Notes under the pieces: generated by a model
What the model was told of the DNA's origin: nothing
The model's input: only the letters and a program-made list of their open reading frames with translations
Database searches by the model: none
Part shown: one piece after another, positions 54,061 to 63,160 of the stretch
How the letters are laid out: each line of letters begins with the position of its first letter
Numbering within the stretch: position 1 is the stretch's first letter
Made by a program: the position numbers and the translations under genes
NCBI GenBank assembly: GCA_040221475.1
Contig: JAVKEJ010000036.1
Coordinates: 1-64,000, forward strand
Origin: WLXB01 sp040221475
GTDB taxonomy: Bacteria > Pseudomonadota > Alphaproteobacteria > Rhodospirillales > Rhodospirillaceae
DNA: 64,000 bases
Reading direction: 5' to 3'

Positions 54061-54684
54061 CTACAATTTTTCGGCAACGATGAAGCGGCTCATGGACGAT
54101 CCTTCGAAGACTTTCGCTTCTGTAATTTGAAACTGCGCATCAGAGATCGCCTGTTCCAATGTGTCGAAGGTCAGCATGTTAACGGGAGGAATGACCCCAA
54201 GCGTACGCGCAAGGAAAATCGGCACTCCCCAAAGACGAGACTGCTGGGCAACACAGGCAGACTTTGAAATAAACCGGCCACCAGGGCGCAGCAAGATTCG
54301 GATGCGCTGTAGAGTTTCCGGAAGGTCTTCCACCAAGTGTAAAAGATTAAACGCCAGGACAGCATCGAAAGATTCTGGCAGCAAAGACTCCATAAAAACA
54401 TCACCCTGTAGAAAAGTGATATTCGCTTTACCCGCATCCCCGACCTTGGACTTCGCGATTTTGACCATGTTGGCCGAAATATCACTGGCCGTGATGTGCT
54501 CTACGCTGTCGGCCAAAAGCAAAGCCGTGCCCCCTGTTCCACAACCGATTTCTAAAACAGAGCTCTCTTGAGTTAAGTACGTTCGGGTGAGATCAAGAGT
54601 TTGGTTGTAAGCGTCCATGTTTTTGATGGGCGACTTTGAATACTTGGCCGCAGTCTTATCCCAGAATTTTTCTGCACTTGTCAT
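54061..54684 (-). CDS. Class I SAM-dependent methyltransferase
   Basis: A 207-residue methyltransferase. SAM motif I is VLEIGCGTGGTALLLADSVE (about 42), followed by ITASDISANMVKIAKSK and FDAVLAFNLLHLVEDLPETL (about 105). The layout resembles small UbiE/COQ5-like or arsenite/phospholipid methyltransferases, but no substrate can be named. It is convergent with the polymerase operon and stands alone. Confidence 0.88.
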   Translation of the reverse strand: MTSAEKFWDKTAAKYSKSPIKNMDAYNQTLDLTRTYLTQESSVLEIGCGTGGTALLLADSVEHITASDISANMVKIAKSKVGDAGKANITFLQGDVFMESLLPESFDAVLAFNLLHLVEDLPETLQRIRILLRPGGRFISKSACVAQQSRLWGVPIFLARTLGVIPPVNMLTFDTLEQAISDAQFQITEAKVFEGSSMSRFIVAEKL

Positions 54685-54737
54685 TGCGTTACGCTCGTTT
54701 CGTCCTCATCCACGGCCTATTGCAGGAGTAGAATAAC

Positions 54738-54765
54738 AAAAAGGCCCCGCGTGCGGGGCCTTTTT
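54738..54765 (-). terminator. Terminator downstream of rpsD
   Basis: AAAAAGGCCCCGC (54738-54750) and GCGGGGCCTTTTT (54753-54765) form a strong perfect hairpin with T-runs on both sides. It is placed to end rpsD transcription on the minus strand, and could also act against read-through on the plus strand. Confidence 0.85.
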
Positions 54766-54810
54766 AAAACTCTGACGGCGGTGACGGCCGCCAACAGAAT
54801 TCGTTCTTAT

Positions 54811-54908
54811 TAACGCGCGTAAAATTCGACGTATTGTTCTGCGCCGAGTCCGCGCGTGTTTTTTTGCGCCGAGTCCGCGCAGGTCTTTAGCGCGAGTAAA
54901 ATTCGACG
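54811..54908. repeat. Partial duplications at the 3' end of rpsD
   Basis: The last coding bases of rpsD (minus strand, CGTCGAATTTTACTCGCGC at 54890-54908) are nearly repeated at 54815-54831, where they would encode VEFYAR and a stop. Between them the 16-base unit TGCGCCGAGTCCGCGC occurs twice with a 25-base period (54840-54855 and 54865-54880). This looks like a decayed duplication of the gene's end. Confidence 0.7.
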
Positions 54909-55501
54909 ACTAGATTTGGTTCCATTTGAACTGGGTATGGCACATCGGCCAATTGAGGAATGCGGGTCATCGCACCGCGGCCCTGGTTGTGATCGACCTC
55001 AATATAATCGGGCAGATCACGCTCGGGGGAGTCCATGGCATCAAGGATAAGCCCCATGCTCTTAGCTTTGTCGCGCAGCTCAATCACATCCCCAACCTTC
55101 ACCATGTAAGACGGGATGGTGACTTTAACGCCGTTCACTTTGATGTGACCGTGTGACACCACTTGCCGTGCAGAAAATACAGTTGGCACAAATTTCATAC
55201 GATAGATGACGGCATCCAAACGGCATTCCAAAATGCCGATGAGGTTTTCCGAGGTATCGCCTGTGCGGCGCACAGCTTCCTTGTAGTAGCGCAGGAATTG
55301 TTTCTCAGAGATATTGCCGTAGTAGCCTTTGAGCTTCTGCTTGGCCATCAACTGGATGCCGAAGTCAGACGGTTTGCGGCGGCGCTGGCCATGCTGGCCC
55401 GGGCCATAGTCTCTTTTATTGATAGGGCTTTTTGCGCGGCCCCAAAGATTAACCCCCAAACGGCGGTCGATCTTGTACTTCGAAGAAATACGGTTTGTCA
55501 T
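54887..55501 (-). CDS. rpsD: 30S ribosomal protein S4
   Basis: Primary 16S-binding protein of the small subunit, also an assembly and antitermination factor. The 204 residues show SSKYKIDRRLGVNLWGRAKS at the start, GQHGQRRRKPSDFGIQLMAK, and the S4 RNA-binding domain RLDAVIYRMKFVPTVFSARQ and VSHGHIKVNGVKVTIPSYMV. It ends with VEFYSR. It is transcribed separately from other ribosomal genes, as in many alphaproteobacteria. Downstream are partial copies of its own 3' end. Confidence 0.98.
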   Translation of the reverse strand: MTNRISSKYKIDRRLGVNLWGRAKSPINKRDYGPGQHGQRRRKPSDFGIQLMAKQKLKGYYGNISEKQFLRYYKEAVRRTGDTSENLIGILECRLDAVIYRMKFVPTVFSARQVVSHGHIKVNGVKVTIPSYMVKVGDVIELRDKAKSMGLILDAMDSPERDLPDYIEVDHNQGRGAMTRIPQLADVPYPVQMEPNLVVEFYSR

Positions 55502-55693
55502 TATGTAACGCCTTGTTTTTTCACTGTTTTTGTCCCGGTAGTCTCTCCACCCGACCCATCAGGCCGCCAAAGAGCGGGGTTATGCACCACCCACATTCCC
55601 GAGAATGAGGGGCCGATTTACGGGAAAACCATCGTGAAGTCAACAAACGCAACGGTGACAATATCGCGTCAACATGGCTGTAACCTTAGCGTT

Positions 55694-56527
55694 TTAGGAC
55701 TCAGGCTCTGCGGTCTTGCCCTTCTTTTTCCAGTCGCTACGTTTGTGAAGCTCATTGCGTTGGCCATAACGCAGTTCGGTGACAATGCCATGCAGGGTTT
55801 TGACCTCTTGCTCGGTCAGCCCGGCGCGCTGAAACATCGCCCGAATGTTGAGCACCATACTGGGGCGTTTCTCGATCACATGCAGAAACCCACAGGTATC
55901 CAGCTCGTATTCTAAATGCTCAAAAAACAGGTTGAGTTCGTCTTTGGTGGCCGGGCGGGTGATGCCGTAGGGCAGCGTTTCTGCTTCGCTATGCTGGGTG
56001 GCCTGGAACCATTCGTAGCCGACCACAAGAACAGCCTGGGCCAAATTCAGCGACGAATACGACGGATTGAGCGGCGCTTCGATGATCACATCGGCTAATC
56101 CAATATCATGGTTGGTCAGGCCCGATTTCTCCCGCCCGAACAGAATACCAATACTGTTGCCCCCTGCCGCACGCTTGGACAATTCGCCCGCTGCATGATT
56201 AGGCGTCCAGACGGTCTTGATCATGTCGCGCGGACGGGCCGTGGTGGCCGCGATGAACTCAAGGTCCGCAATGGCCTCTTCTGTGGTGTCGTAGCGCTTG
56301 GCATTCTCGAGCACAATGGCCGCACCCGACGAGGCCCCCCTGGCCTTTTCAGACAGCCAATCCTGTTTGGGGGCCACCAGGCGCATGTCTGTCAGACCGC
56401 AGTTGTACATGGCCCGTGCCGACATCCCGATGTTCTCGGCCAATTGGGGCTGGACAAGAATGATGGCGGGATTGCCTGGAGTTCCGGGCACGGCAAACGT
56501 GGGCTTACTGGTATCGGTTCCTGACAT
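55694..56527 (-). CDS. trmJ: tRNA (cytidine/uridine-2'-O-)-methyltransferase TrmJ-like (SPOUT)
   Basis: SPOUT-class enzyme that 2'-O-methylates position 32 of certain tRNAs. The 277 residues start with PAIILVQPQLAENIGMSARA, the SpoU motif 1, and continue with NCGLTDMRLVAPK, IGILFGREKSGLTNHDIGLA (motif 2) and LNPSYSSLNLAQAVLVVGYE (motif 3, knot). A charged C-terminal tail ends in KKKGKTAEPES. It lies 21 bases before the gltX stop in the same direction, so gltX and trmJ may share a transcript. Between it and rpsD (192 bases) I see no gene. Confidence 0.92.
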   Translation of the reverse strand: MSGTDTSKPTFAVPGTPGNPAIILVQPQLAENIGMSARAMYNCGLTDMRLVAPKQDWLSEKARGASSGAAIVLENAKRYDTTEEAIADLEFIAATTARPRDMIKTVWTPNHAAGELSKRAAGGNSIGILFGREKSGLTNHDIGLADVIIEAPLNPSYSSLNLAQAVLVVGYEWFQATQHSEAETLPYGITRPATKDELNLFFEHLEYELDTCGFLHVIEKRPSMVLNIRAMFQRAGLTEQEVKTLHGIVTELRYGQRNELHKRSDWKKKGKTAEPES

Positions 56528-56548
56528 GGTGACTCCTGCCCCGGCGAT

Positions 56549-57907
56549 TTAAGCCGTTTCGCCCTGACTGCGTTTTAACGCGCGCTCCCGGCCAATCAGC
56601 GGCAGCAGGAGTTTCAGTTCTGGTCCGTGGTCAAGCCCGGTCAGCGCCAGGCGCAACGGAAGAAACAAACCTTTCCCCTTACGGCCTGTAGCGTCTTTGA
56701 CAGCCCCGGTCCATTGCCCCCAGGTGTCTTCAGTCCAGGGTTCAGGTGGCAACAGAGACGCAGCCTCTTCCATAAAGGTCGTGTCTTCAATGGAGGGGGC
56801 CAAGGGTGCAAAACAGACCGACCACCAGCCCGCCGCTTCATCGAAGAGTTTTAAGTTGCCACGCACGGCCAGCCAGAAGGCTTCGCCGTTCTCGGTCAGC
56901 GCAGCGTCATCGTTGACCAACTTAGCCAGGCGGTCTTTGGCTTGACCGTAGGGCATTTGGTGCAGCACCTTGGCATTGAGAAATTCCAGATCGTGCGCAT
57001 CGAACTTTGGCGTGGCGCGGCTGAAACGCCCGATATCAAAGTCGGCGATCATGGCGGGCAGATCGGCGTAGACTTCAACCGCATCGGCACTGCCGAGACG
57101 CGCCAATAAACTAGAGACTGCAATGGCTTCGAGATGCTGATCGCGCAAGTCTTCGAGACCCAGTGACCCAGCGCGCTTGGACAGCCCCTCGCCGCTTGCG
57201 CCCGTCAACAACGGCACGTGGGCGAACACAACAGAGGCCCCCGGTGACACGGCATCCATCATTTCCAGCTGAACCGCGCCGTTGGTGACGTGATCTTCCC
57301 CTCGAATGATGTGGGTTACGCCATGGTCCAGATCATCGACCACCGACGGCAGCAGATAGAGGAACGTGCCATCTTCGCGAATGACAACCGGGTCGCTGAC
57401 ATTGACCGTGTTGTAGGTGGTCTCGCCACGCACCAGATCGTTCCAGGTGACGTCGGCCTGGTTCAACTTGAACCGCCAGTGGGGTTTGCGCCCTTCGGCT
57501 TCCAGCTTTGCAACGTCTTCGGCCGTGAGGGCCAAGGCGGCCCGATCATAAATCGGCGCTTTATGCTGGGCACGCAGGCGTTTGCGTTTAAATTCCAACT
57601 CGTCTGCATTTTCATAGCACGGATACAGACGTCCAACTTTTTTCAGGGTCTCCGCTGCGGCTTCATACCGGTCGATGCGGACAGACTGACGTTCTTCGCG
57701 ATCCCAGGTCAGACCCAGCCATGTCAGATCTGTGCGGATGCCCTCGACATATTCTTCCTTGCTGCGCGTTGCGTCCGTATCGTCAAAACGGAGAATAAAT
57801 TCGCCGTCGGTTGAGCGGGCATACAGCCAGTTGATCAACGCAAGACGCGCATTACCAACGTGAAGGCGACCGGTGGGGCTAGGAGCAAAACGAACAACTG
57901 AACTCAT
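56549..57907 (-). CDS. gltX: Glutamate-tRNA ligase
   Basis: Class I synthetase that charges tRNA-Glu (and in many alphaproteobacteria also tRNA-Gln). At 452 residues it has the HIGH-type motif RFAPSPTGRLHVGNARLALI and a KMSKS-type motif GEGLSKRAGSLGL, in which the first Lys is replaced by Gly. This variant is typical of the second, GltX2-type enzyme of alphaproteobacteria. That makes a role in the Glu-tRNA-Gln amidation route possible, which only a second gltX elsewhere could settle. Its ATG overlaps the nadE stop (ATGA). Confidence 0.95.
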   Translation of the reverse strand: MSSVVRFAPSPTGRLHVGNARLALINWLYARSTDGEFILRFDDTDATRSKEEYVEGIRTDLTWLGLTWDREERQSVRIDRYEAAAETLKKVGRLYPCYENADELEFKRKRLRAQHKAPIYDRAALALTAEDVAKLEAEGRKPHWRFKLNQADVTWNDLVRGETTYNTVNVSDPVVIREDGTFLYLLPSVVDDLDHGVTHIIRGEDHVTNGAVQLEMMDAVSPGASVVFAHVPLLTGASGEGLSKRAGSLGLEDLRDQHLEAIAVSSLLARLGSADAVEVYADLPAMIADFDIGRFSRATPKFDAHDLEFLNAKVLHQMPYGQAKDRLAKLVNDDAALTENGEAFWLAVRGNLKLFDEAAGWWSVCFAPLAPSIEDTTFMEEAASLLPPEPWTEDTWGQWTGAVKDATGRKGKGLFLPLRLALTGLDHGPELKLLLPLIGRERALKRSQGETA

Positions 57908-59583
57908 GGTGTATTTCTTTTCGGTGCATCGCCGTCAAAGGCATTGGTGATGGGGTAGCGGTGATCCCGGCCAAAGGCAAGGTGACTGATTTTAACGCCC
58001 GGCGATGCCTGACGGCGCTTGTACTCGGCGATCCGGAGCAAGCGATGAACCCGGCACACCGTGGCTTCGTCAAAGCCTGCGGCAATGACCTCAGATACAC
58101 TGCGCGCGTTTTCAATCAAGCCTTTGAGAATGGCATCAAGATCATCATAGGGCGGCAAAGAGTCTTCGTCTTTTTGATCGGGCCGCAACTCGGCTGTTGG
58201 CGACTTGGTGATGATGCGTTCCGGCATTACAGCTCCGGCGGCGGCCAAAGCTCCACTGGGCATATTCTCATTGCGCCAACGGCTGAGGGCAAAGACGGTG
58301 GTTTTATAGACGTCTTTGAGAACGTTATAACCGCCGCACATATCGCCATAGAGGGTGGCATAGCCGACACTGACCTCTGACTTATTTCCCGTCGACAGCA
58401 CCATCTTGCCAAATTTATTGGACAGCGCCATAAGCGTCAGACCGCGAATACGCGACTGAATATTTTCTTCCGTGGTGTCGGCTGAAGTGTCGGTGAAACT
58501 TGCAGCGAGCATGCCCTCAAACGCGGACATGGCTTCGCCGATCCCAATGGTATCGAGCTTCACGCTCAAGTTTTTAGCCAGCTCGGCCGCATCATCCAGA
58601 CTGTCCTGCGACGTATAAGGCGACGGCATCATCACGCAGTGCACTTTGTCTGGCCCCAGAGCGTCAGCAGCTACGATAGCGCTTAAGGCACTATCAATCC
58701 CTCCGGACAGCCCAAGGACAACCCCTGGGAACCTGTTTTTGGCAATGTAGTCGCGCAAACTCAGCATCATAGCTTGATAGATGTTCTCAAGCCGGTCGAG
58801 TGCGGGAGAGATGTCGCCCGGTGTGCAATGCCAAGCCCCGTCTACGCAGGTCCATTCGGTTAAAGTGAGCGCAGTGGTCCACCAGGGACATTGAATCGCC
58901 AAACTGCGGTCGGCATTGAGAACAAAGGAACCACCATCGAAGGCAAGATCATCCTGACCGCCGATCTGGTTCACATAGACCAGGGGCAAGTCTGTTTCCG
59001 AGACACGGGCGACCGCATGGCTGAGACGCACATCGTTTTTATCGAGCTCAAAAGGTGAGCCGTTGATCACCACCAACATTTCCGCACCGGTTTCGGCCAG
59101 CGTTTCAGTCACGTCCTCGAACCACATGTCTTCGCAGACCAGCACCCCCAAACGGACACCGCGCACGACCACCGGCCCGGACGGAGGGCCAGAGGCAAAA
59201 ACCCGCTTTTCATCAAACACGCCATAGTTGGGCAGATGATGCTTCAGACGCACGCCTTTGATTTCACCGGCATCGAGAATCAAAGCCGCGTTGTAGCAAG
59301 CCCCATCAACACGCCACGGCACCCCGATGATCAGCGCAGGACCACCATCAGCTGTTTCTTGGGCAAGATCGTGGGCAGCGGATTCAATGGCATCAAGAAA
59401 AGAGCCCCGCAGCACCAAGTCTTCGGGCGGATAACCGCTGAGATTGAGTTCAGAGAACACAACAAGGTCCGCCCCCTGGGCGGCAGCCTCGGTGCGCGCC
59501 TGCCGGATCAAATCCGCATTTGCGGCAACAGCGCCAACCGTTGGGTTGGTCTGCGCCAATGCGATGATGAGTCGATCAGACAT
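57904..59583 (-). CDS. nadE: Glutamine-dependent NAD+ synthetase
   Basis: Makes NAD+ from deamido-NAD+, ATP and glutamine. The 559 residues are a two-part enzyme: an N-terminal nitrilase-type glutaminase (E in FSELNLSGYPPEDLVL, K in LKHHLPNYGVFDEKRVF, C in LVCEDMWFEDV) and a C-terminal ATP-pyrophosphatase with the P-loop LGLSGGIDSALSAIVAADAL (about 290) and KSEVSVGYATLYGDMCGGYN. It is coupled to gltX by a four-base overlap. Confidence 0.97.
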   Translation of the reverse strand: MSDRLIIALAQTNPTVGAVAANADLIRQARTEAAAQGADLVVFSELNLSGYPPEDLVLRGSFLDAIESAAHDLAQETADGGPALIIGVPWRVDGACYNAALILDAGEIKGVRLKHHLPNYGVFDEKRVFASGPPSGPVVVRGVRLGVLVCEDMWFEDVTETLAETGAEMLVVINGSPFELDKNDVRLSHAVARVSETDLPLVYVNQIGGQDDLAFDGGSFVLNADRSLAIQCPWWTTALTLTEWTCVDGAWHCTPGDISPALDRLENIYQAMMLSLRDYIAKNRFPGVVLGLSGGIDSALSAIVAADALGPDKVHCVMMPSPYTSQDSLDDAAELAKNLSVKLDTIGIGEAMSAFEGMLAASFTDTSADTTEENIQSRIRGLTLMALSNKFGKMVLSTGNKSEVSVGYATLYGDMCGGYNVLKDVYKTTVFALSRWRNENMPSGALAAAGAVMPERIITKSPTAELRPDQKDEDSLPPYDDLDAILKGLIENARSVSEVIAAGFDEATVCRVHRLLRIAEYKRRQASPGVKISHLAFGRDHRYPITNAFDGDAPKRNTP

Positions 59584-59671
59584 CGTTACGCCCAGACATG
59601 AGTACGCGCTACCTTTGCGGCAGGATGGTCCAAGCCCGGATGCGGGCGCGGACTGTTGTGTTTAGCGGTGC

Positions 59672-61051
59672 CTAAGACGCCACTGCAGCCGCCGCCGAGG
59701 ACTCCCGGTTCTGCTTCAGCATTTCGGCGACTAAGAAAGCCAACTCAAGCGCCTGACTGGCATTGAGACGCGGATCACAATGGGTGTGATAGCGATCGCC
59801 AAGGCTGGCATCGGTGATGGCTTGCGCCCCGCCAACGCATTCCGTGACGTCTTGGCCTGTCATCTCAAAGTGCACGCCGCCGGCAAAAGTGCCTTGACTG
59901 CGGTGCACCTCAAAGAAGCTGCGGACTTCACCCAGAATATTATCGAAACGGCGGGTCTTGTAACCGCTTGAGCTTTTCTCGGTGTTGGCATGCATCGGAT
60001 CGCACGACCACACGACCGATTTGCCCTCCCGTTGAACCGCTTGAATGAGTTTAGGTAGATGCGTTTGCAGTTTATCAGCGCCCATGCGGGTGATGATGGT
60101 GATGCGACCGGCTTCGTTTTTCGGGTTCAACGTATCAATCAGGCGCAACAAATCATCAGGCTCAATGGTCGGCCCCGCTTTGAAACCGATGGGGTTATCG
60201 ACACCACGCAGAAATTCCACATGGGCTTCATCCAACTGACGGGTGCGCTCGCCAATCCACAGGAAATGGGCCGCACAAGCGTACCAACGCCCGGTGGTGG
60301 AATCCATGCGGGTCAACGCTTCTTCGTAATTGAGCAGCAAAGACTCATGAGACGTGTAGAAATCTGTCTCCCGCATGCTTGGAACAACATCGGAATTGAT
60401 GCCGCAAGCATCCATGAACGCCAGCGCTTCTTGAATACGATCGGCCAAATCCTGATAGCGTTCACCTTGAGGGCTGTCTGCAAGGAACCCAAGTGTCCAC
60501 TGGTGAACCTTATGCAGGTCAGCATAGCCACCCTGAGAGAACGCACGCAGCAAGTTCAGCGTTGCGGCGGACTGGTTGTAAGCCTGGACCAAACGCTCGG
60601 GATCGGGTTCGCGCGCTTCTGGCGTGAAGTCCATACCGTTGACCATATCGCCCCGGTAGGATGGCAGTTCAACACCATCAATCGTTTCCGTATTGGACGA
60701 GCGCGGCTTAGCAAACTGACCCGCCATACGACCGAGTTTGACGATGGGCACACCAGCACCAAAGGTCATCACCACGGCCATCTGCAACAACACGCGGAAA
60801 GTGTCGCGAATATTATCGGGATGGAACTCGGCAAAGCTCTCGGCGCAGTCGCCGCCTTGCAGTAGAAAGCCGCGACCGTTGGCAACAGCGGCCAGGGACT
60901 TTTTCAGCGAGCGAGCTTCGCCGGCAAACACCAACGGCGGAAAGTTGCTCAGGCGGTGTTCAACGGCCTTCAATGCGGCCTGGTCGGCATATTCGGGAAC
61001 TTGCACGATGGGCTTTGCGCGCCAGCTGTCCCGCGTCCACGCGGATGTCAT
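59672..61051 (-). CDS. Class II 3-deoxy-7-phosphoheptulonate synthase (DAHP synthase)
   Basis: First step of the shikimate pathway: PEP plus erythrose-4-phosphate. At 459 residues it is the plant-like class II enzyme (AroA-II/AroG type). Conserved parts are FLLQGGDCAESFAEF with the metal Cys (about 85), GRMAGQFAKPRS, DLHKVHQWTLGF, MGADKLQTHLPKL and VVWSCDPMHANTEKSSSGYK. It is followed by a 332-base gap that separates it from the divergent AMDase-like gene. Confidence 0.96.
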   Translation of the reverse strand: MTSAWTRDSWRAKPIVQVPEYADQAALKAVEHRLSNFPPLVFAGEARSLKKSLAAVANGRGFLLQGGDCAESFAEFHPDNIRDTFRVLLQMAVVMTFGAGVPIVKLGRMAGQFAKPRSSNTETIDGVELPSYRGDMVNGMDFTPEAREPDPERLVQAYNQSAATLNLLRAFSQGGYADLHKVHQWTLGFLADSPQGERYQDLADRIQEALAFMDACGINSDVVPSMRETDFYTSHESLLLNYEEALTRMDSTTGRWYACAAHFLWIGERTRQLDEAHVEFLRGVDNPIGFKAGPTIEPDDLLRLIDTLNPKNEAGRITIITRMGADKLQTHLPKLIQAVQREGKSVVWSCDPMHANTEKSSSGYKTRRFDNILGEVRSFFEVHRSQGTFAGGVHFEMTGQDVTECVGGAQAITDASLGDRYHTHCDPRLNASQALELAFLVAEMLKQNRESSAAAAVAS

Positions 61052-61383
61052 GGGAACCTCAATGGTCTGTGGGCTTTAAGTGAGGGTGCGATATAGAGGC
61101 TTAAGCGGTCAATTTCCAGGGTTTATGGGGGAGTCGCGGATTTCTAGGGCCACCGCGAGCCGCCTTGAGCCGGTAAATCAGTGCGTGGCGTGGCGGATGA
61201 GGCGCGCACATTTGACAAAAGAGACGCGCAAATCACACACTAAAGCACTGTAATTAAATACTTTTTTGAAATTTCACTATCATAACTTAGAAAAAGCGAT
61301 GATTTGACACGGCGCAAAGCCAATTGAGGCAGACCGTGGCTTACTCACGGGCTAACACATGTTACGAGGGAGACAAAAAGACC
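61052..61383. other. Divergent intergenic region
   Basis: These 332 bases separate the DAHP synthase gene from the AMDase-like gene. The right part is AT-rich (61240-61300) and has TTGACA at 61213 and 61305, but neither has a convincing -10 at the right distance. No gene or known leader is seen. Confidence 0.6.
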
Positions 61384-62133
61384 ATGGGCGACGTTTTAGC
61401 GTGGAGAAAAAAGTTCGGCGTTATTGGGCCATCGACCAATACGGTGGTGCAGCCGGATATGGAACAGATGCGCCCCCCCGGCGTAACCAATCACTACAGC
61501 CGGATTTTTACTCCCAACGCCAAAGCCCTGGACGATGAGTCTGCCTGGAACGCAACCCAAGTGATTGCTGACAATGTTGCTGATGCTGTGAAAAGCGTCG
61601 TGACCTGCGAACCGGATTATCTGGTGATGGGCATGTCTGCTATTACGTTCTTCGGTGGCAAGCAAGGTGCGTTAGATTTTGTTGAAAAGGTCGAGGAACA
61701 GTCTGGTGGCATTAAGTGCAGCATCGGCTCTTTGTCTTGTGCCGCTGCCTTGCGCGCCTACGGTGGTGTAAAACGTATTTCTTTTCTGTCGCCCTACTAT
61801 CCGATCAACAACAAAGAAGTACGCCAGTACTTCACCGATGAAGGGTTTGAAGTGGTGCGCGACATTCCCCTGCGCGCCACCAGTTGGACCGGCATCGCCG
61901 AGATCACCGAAGACACGTTGCGCGAAACCCTCAAACAGCTTGATGGCGATGATGTCGACGCGCTGATTCAAGTGGGCACCAATTGCAGCATGGTGCGCCT
62001 GGCTGCGGCAACAGAACTGGTGCTGAACAAACCGGTGATCGCCATTAACACCGCAACCTACTGGCACGCGCTTAGGGCCAGCGGGATTGAGGACAAGGTT
62101 TATGGCCTGGGACGGCTGCTCGAAGAATTTTAA
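61384..62133 (+). CDS. Asp/Glu racemase superfamily enzyme, arylmalonate decarboxylase/maleate isomerase-like
   Basis: A 249-residue protein from ATG 61384, with GAGGGAG about 12 bases upstream; an in-frame TTG at 61324 would add 20 residues. The start KKFGVIGPSTNTVVQPDMEQ and VKRISFLSPYYPINNKEVRQ are typical of the maleate cis-trans isomerase/AMDase group. The second catalytic Cys is present in IQVGTNCSMVRLAAATELVL, while the first Cys site reads MGMSAITFFGG with Ser. A single-Cys pattern like this fits arylmalonate-decarboxylase-type chemistry better than isomerisation, but the substrate cannot be named. It is convergent with the DUF1838 gene. Confidence 0.85.
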   Translation: MGDVLAWRKKFGVIGPSTNTVVQPDMEQMRPPGVTNHYSRIFTPNAKALDDESAWNATQVIADNVADAVKSVVTCEPDYLVMGMSAITFFGGKQGALDFVEKVEEQSGGIKCSIGSLSCAAALRAYGGVKRISFLSPYYPINNKEVRQYFTDEGFEVVRDIPLRATSWTGIAEITEDTLRETLKQLDGDDVDALIQVGTNCSMVRLAAATELVLNKPVIAINTATYWHALRASGIEDKVYGLGRLLEEF

Positions 62134-62142
62134 CGCAACACC

Positions 62143-63078
62143 TCAGTCTTTACTTTGCTGTTCGCGCTTAGCGTCTTTCTGTTGTTCGCGCTTAGCGTCG
62201 ATATGCTTCTTAAACTCCTGATAGAAGCTGGTGCGCGCTTGCGGTTGGTCGGGAGATGGAGCTTCTAAGTATTCTGGAGCGTTCTTCTCCATCCAGCCGA
62301 GCAACGGTTGCGGCAACTCTGCCGCCCCGCCCGCGAGCTTTTTACCCCTGGCCGGCAGAATGAGTTGGCCACCCCAGGTGCCCATTTCCATCCATGGCAA
62401 CCACTGACGAACACCCGTGTGGGTTTGCAACGCAGGGGCGGACGTTAACTCGGGGTCTTCCAAGTCTTCGCGGCGGCAATGGAAATGATAGAGCCCTGCC
62501 CCTTGGTACACATCAGAGCTGGAATACGGTGCGTAGTCCTCGAGCGTCAGCACCGAAGGCGTGAGATACAGAAGATCGCGATAGAACGCGATGTCGCCGG
62601 TGTGTTCGAGGTAGGGCATGTGGAACGGACCGTTGGCACCCTCCACATCGTAATGAGAATTCACTGCCGAATTGAGCAGATGAAAGACCTCGTTGGTGCG
62701 CTCCGTAAAAGGATTGTCCCACGTTGAGATGGGCGCCTCAGTTTCCGGGTCGCACCAAATCAAACATTCGCGTTGCAGATAGGTGTAGCCGCTGTCGTCC
62801 TTGAGACAGCGAGTGACATTGATGCCTTGGAACATCATCAAGCGTTTGCCTGGACGGCCCGGCATCATGGCGTGCACGTAGCCTTTTTTCCACAACATGG
62901 CTTCGTTGCCAGCGATATCGCTGCGGGCTTTCAAATAGCCGTCGAGGTTACCTTGAGGGCTGTCCAGATCAATTGGAACTGCAGCGCGTGCCGGTTTAGA
63001 CTGCGCCACTGCAGCGGCGGCGGTTACACCAAGCCCTGTGAGCGCTGCCCGTCGGCTCGTTAAACATGCCTGTTCCAT
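62143..63078 (-). CDS. DUF1838 family protein with Tat signal
   Basis: A 311-residue protein from ATG 63078, with AGGGGAG upstream; the longer frame reaches into the glutathione reductase side without support. A twin-arginine signal is clear (TSRRAALTGLGVTAAAAVAQ). The DUF1838 body follows, with GKRLMMFQGINVTRCLKDDS, YTYLQRECLIWCDPETEAPI, TWDNPFTERTNEVFHLLNSA and GAGLYHFHCRREDL. The family's function is unknown; it is often found with degradation enzymes. The C-terminus is a Lys/Gln-rich repeat (DAKREQQ twice) from a 24-bp DNA repeat. Confidence 0.82.
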   Translation of the reverse strand: MEQACLTSRRAALTGLGVTAAAAVAQSKPARAAVPIDLDSPQGNLDGYLKARSDIAGNEAMLWKKGYVHAMMPGRPGKRLMMFQGINVTRCLKDDSGYTYLQRECLIWCDPETEAPISTWDNPFTERTNEVFHLLNSAVNSHYDVEGANGPFHMPYLEHTGDIAFYRDLLYLTPSVLTLEDYAPYSSSDVYQGAGLYHFHCRREDLEDPELTSAPALQTHTGVRQWLPWMEMGTWGGQLILPARGKKLAGGAAELPQPLLGWMEKNAPEYLEAPSPDQPQARTSFYQEFKKHIDAKREQQKDAKREQQSKD

Positions 63079-63160
63079 CTGCTCTCTCCCCTGCTGTGAT
63101 GACCCACGAAAGAGTAGATGGGGGCGAGGTGATCTGCATAGCCTGAGTTGGCGTGGGCGT

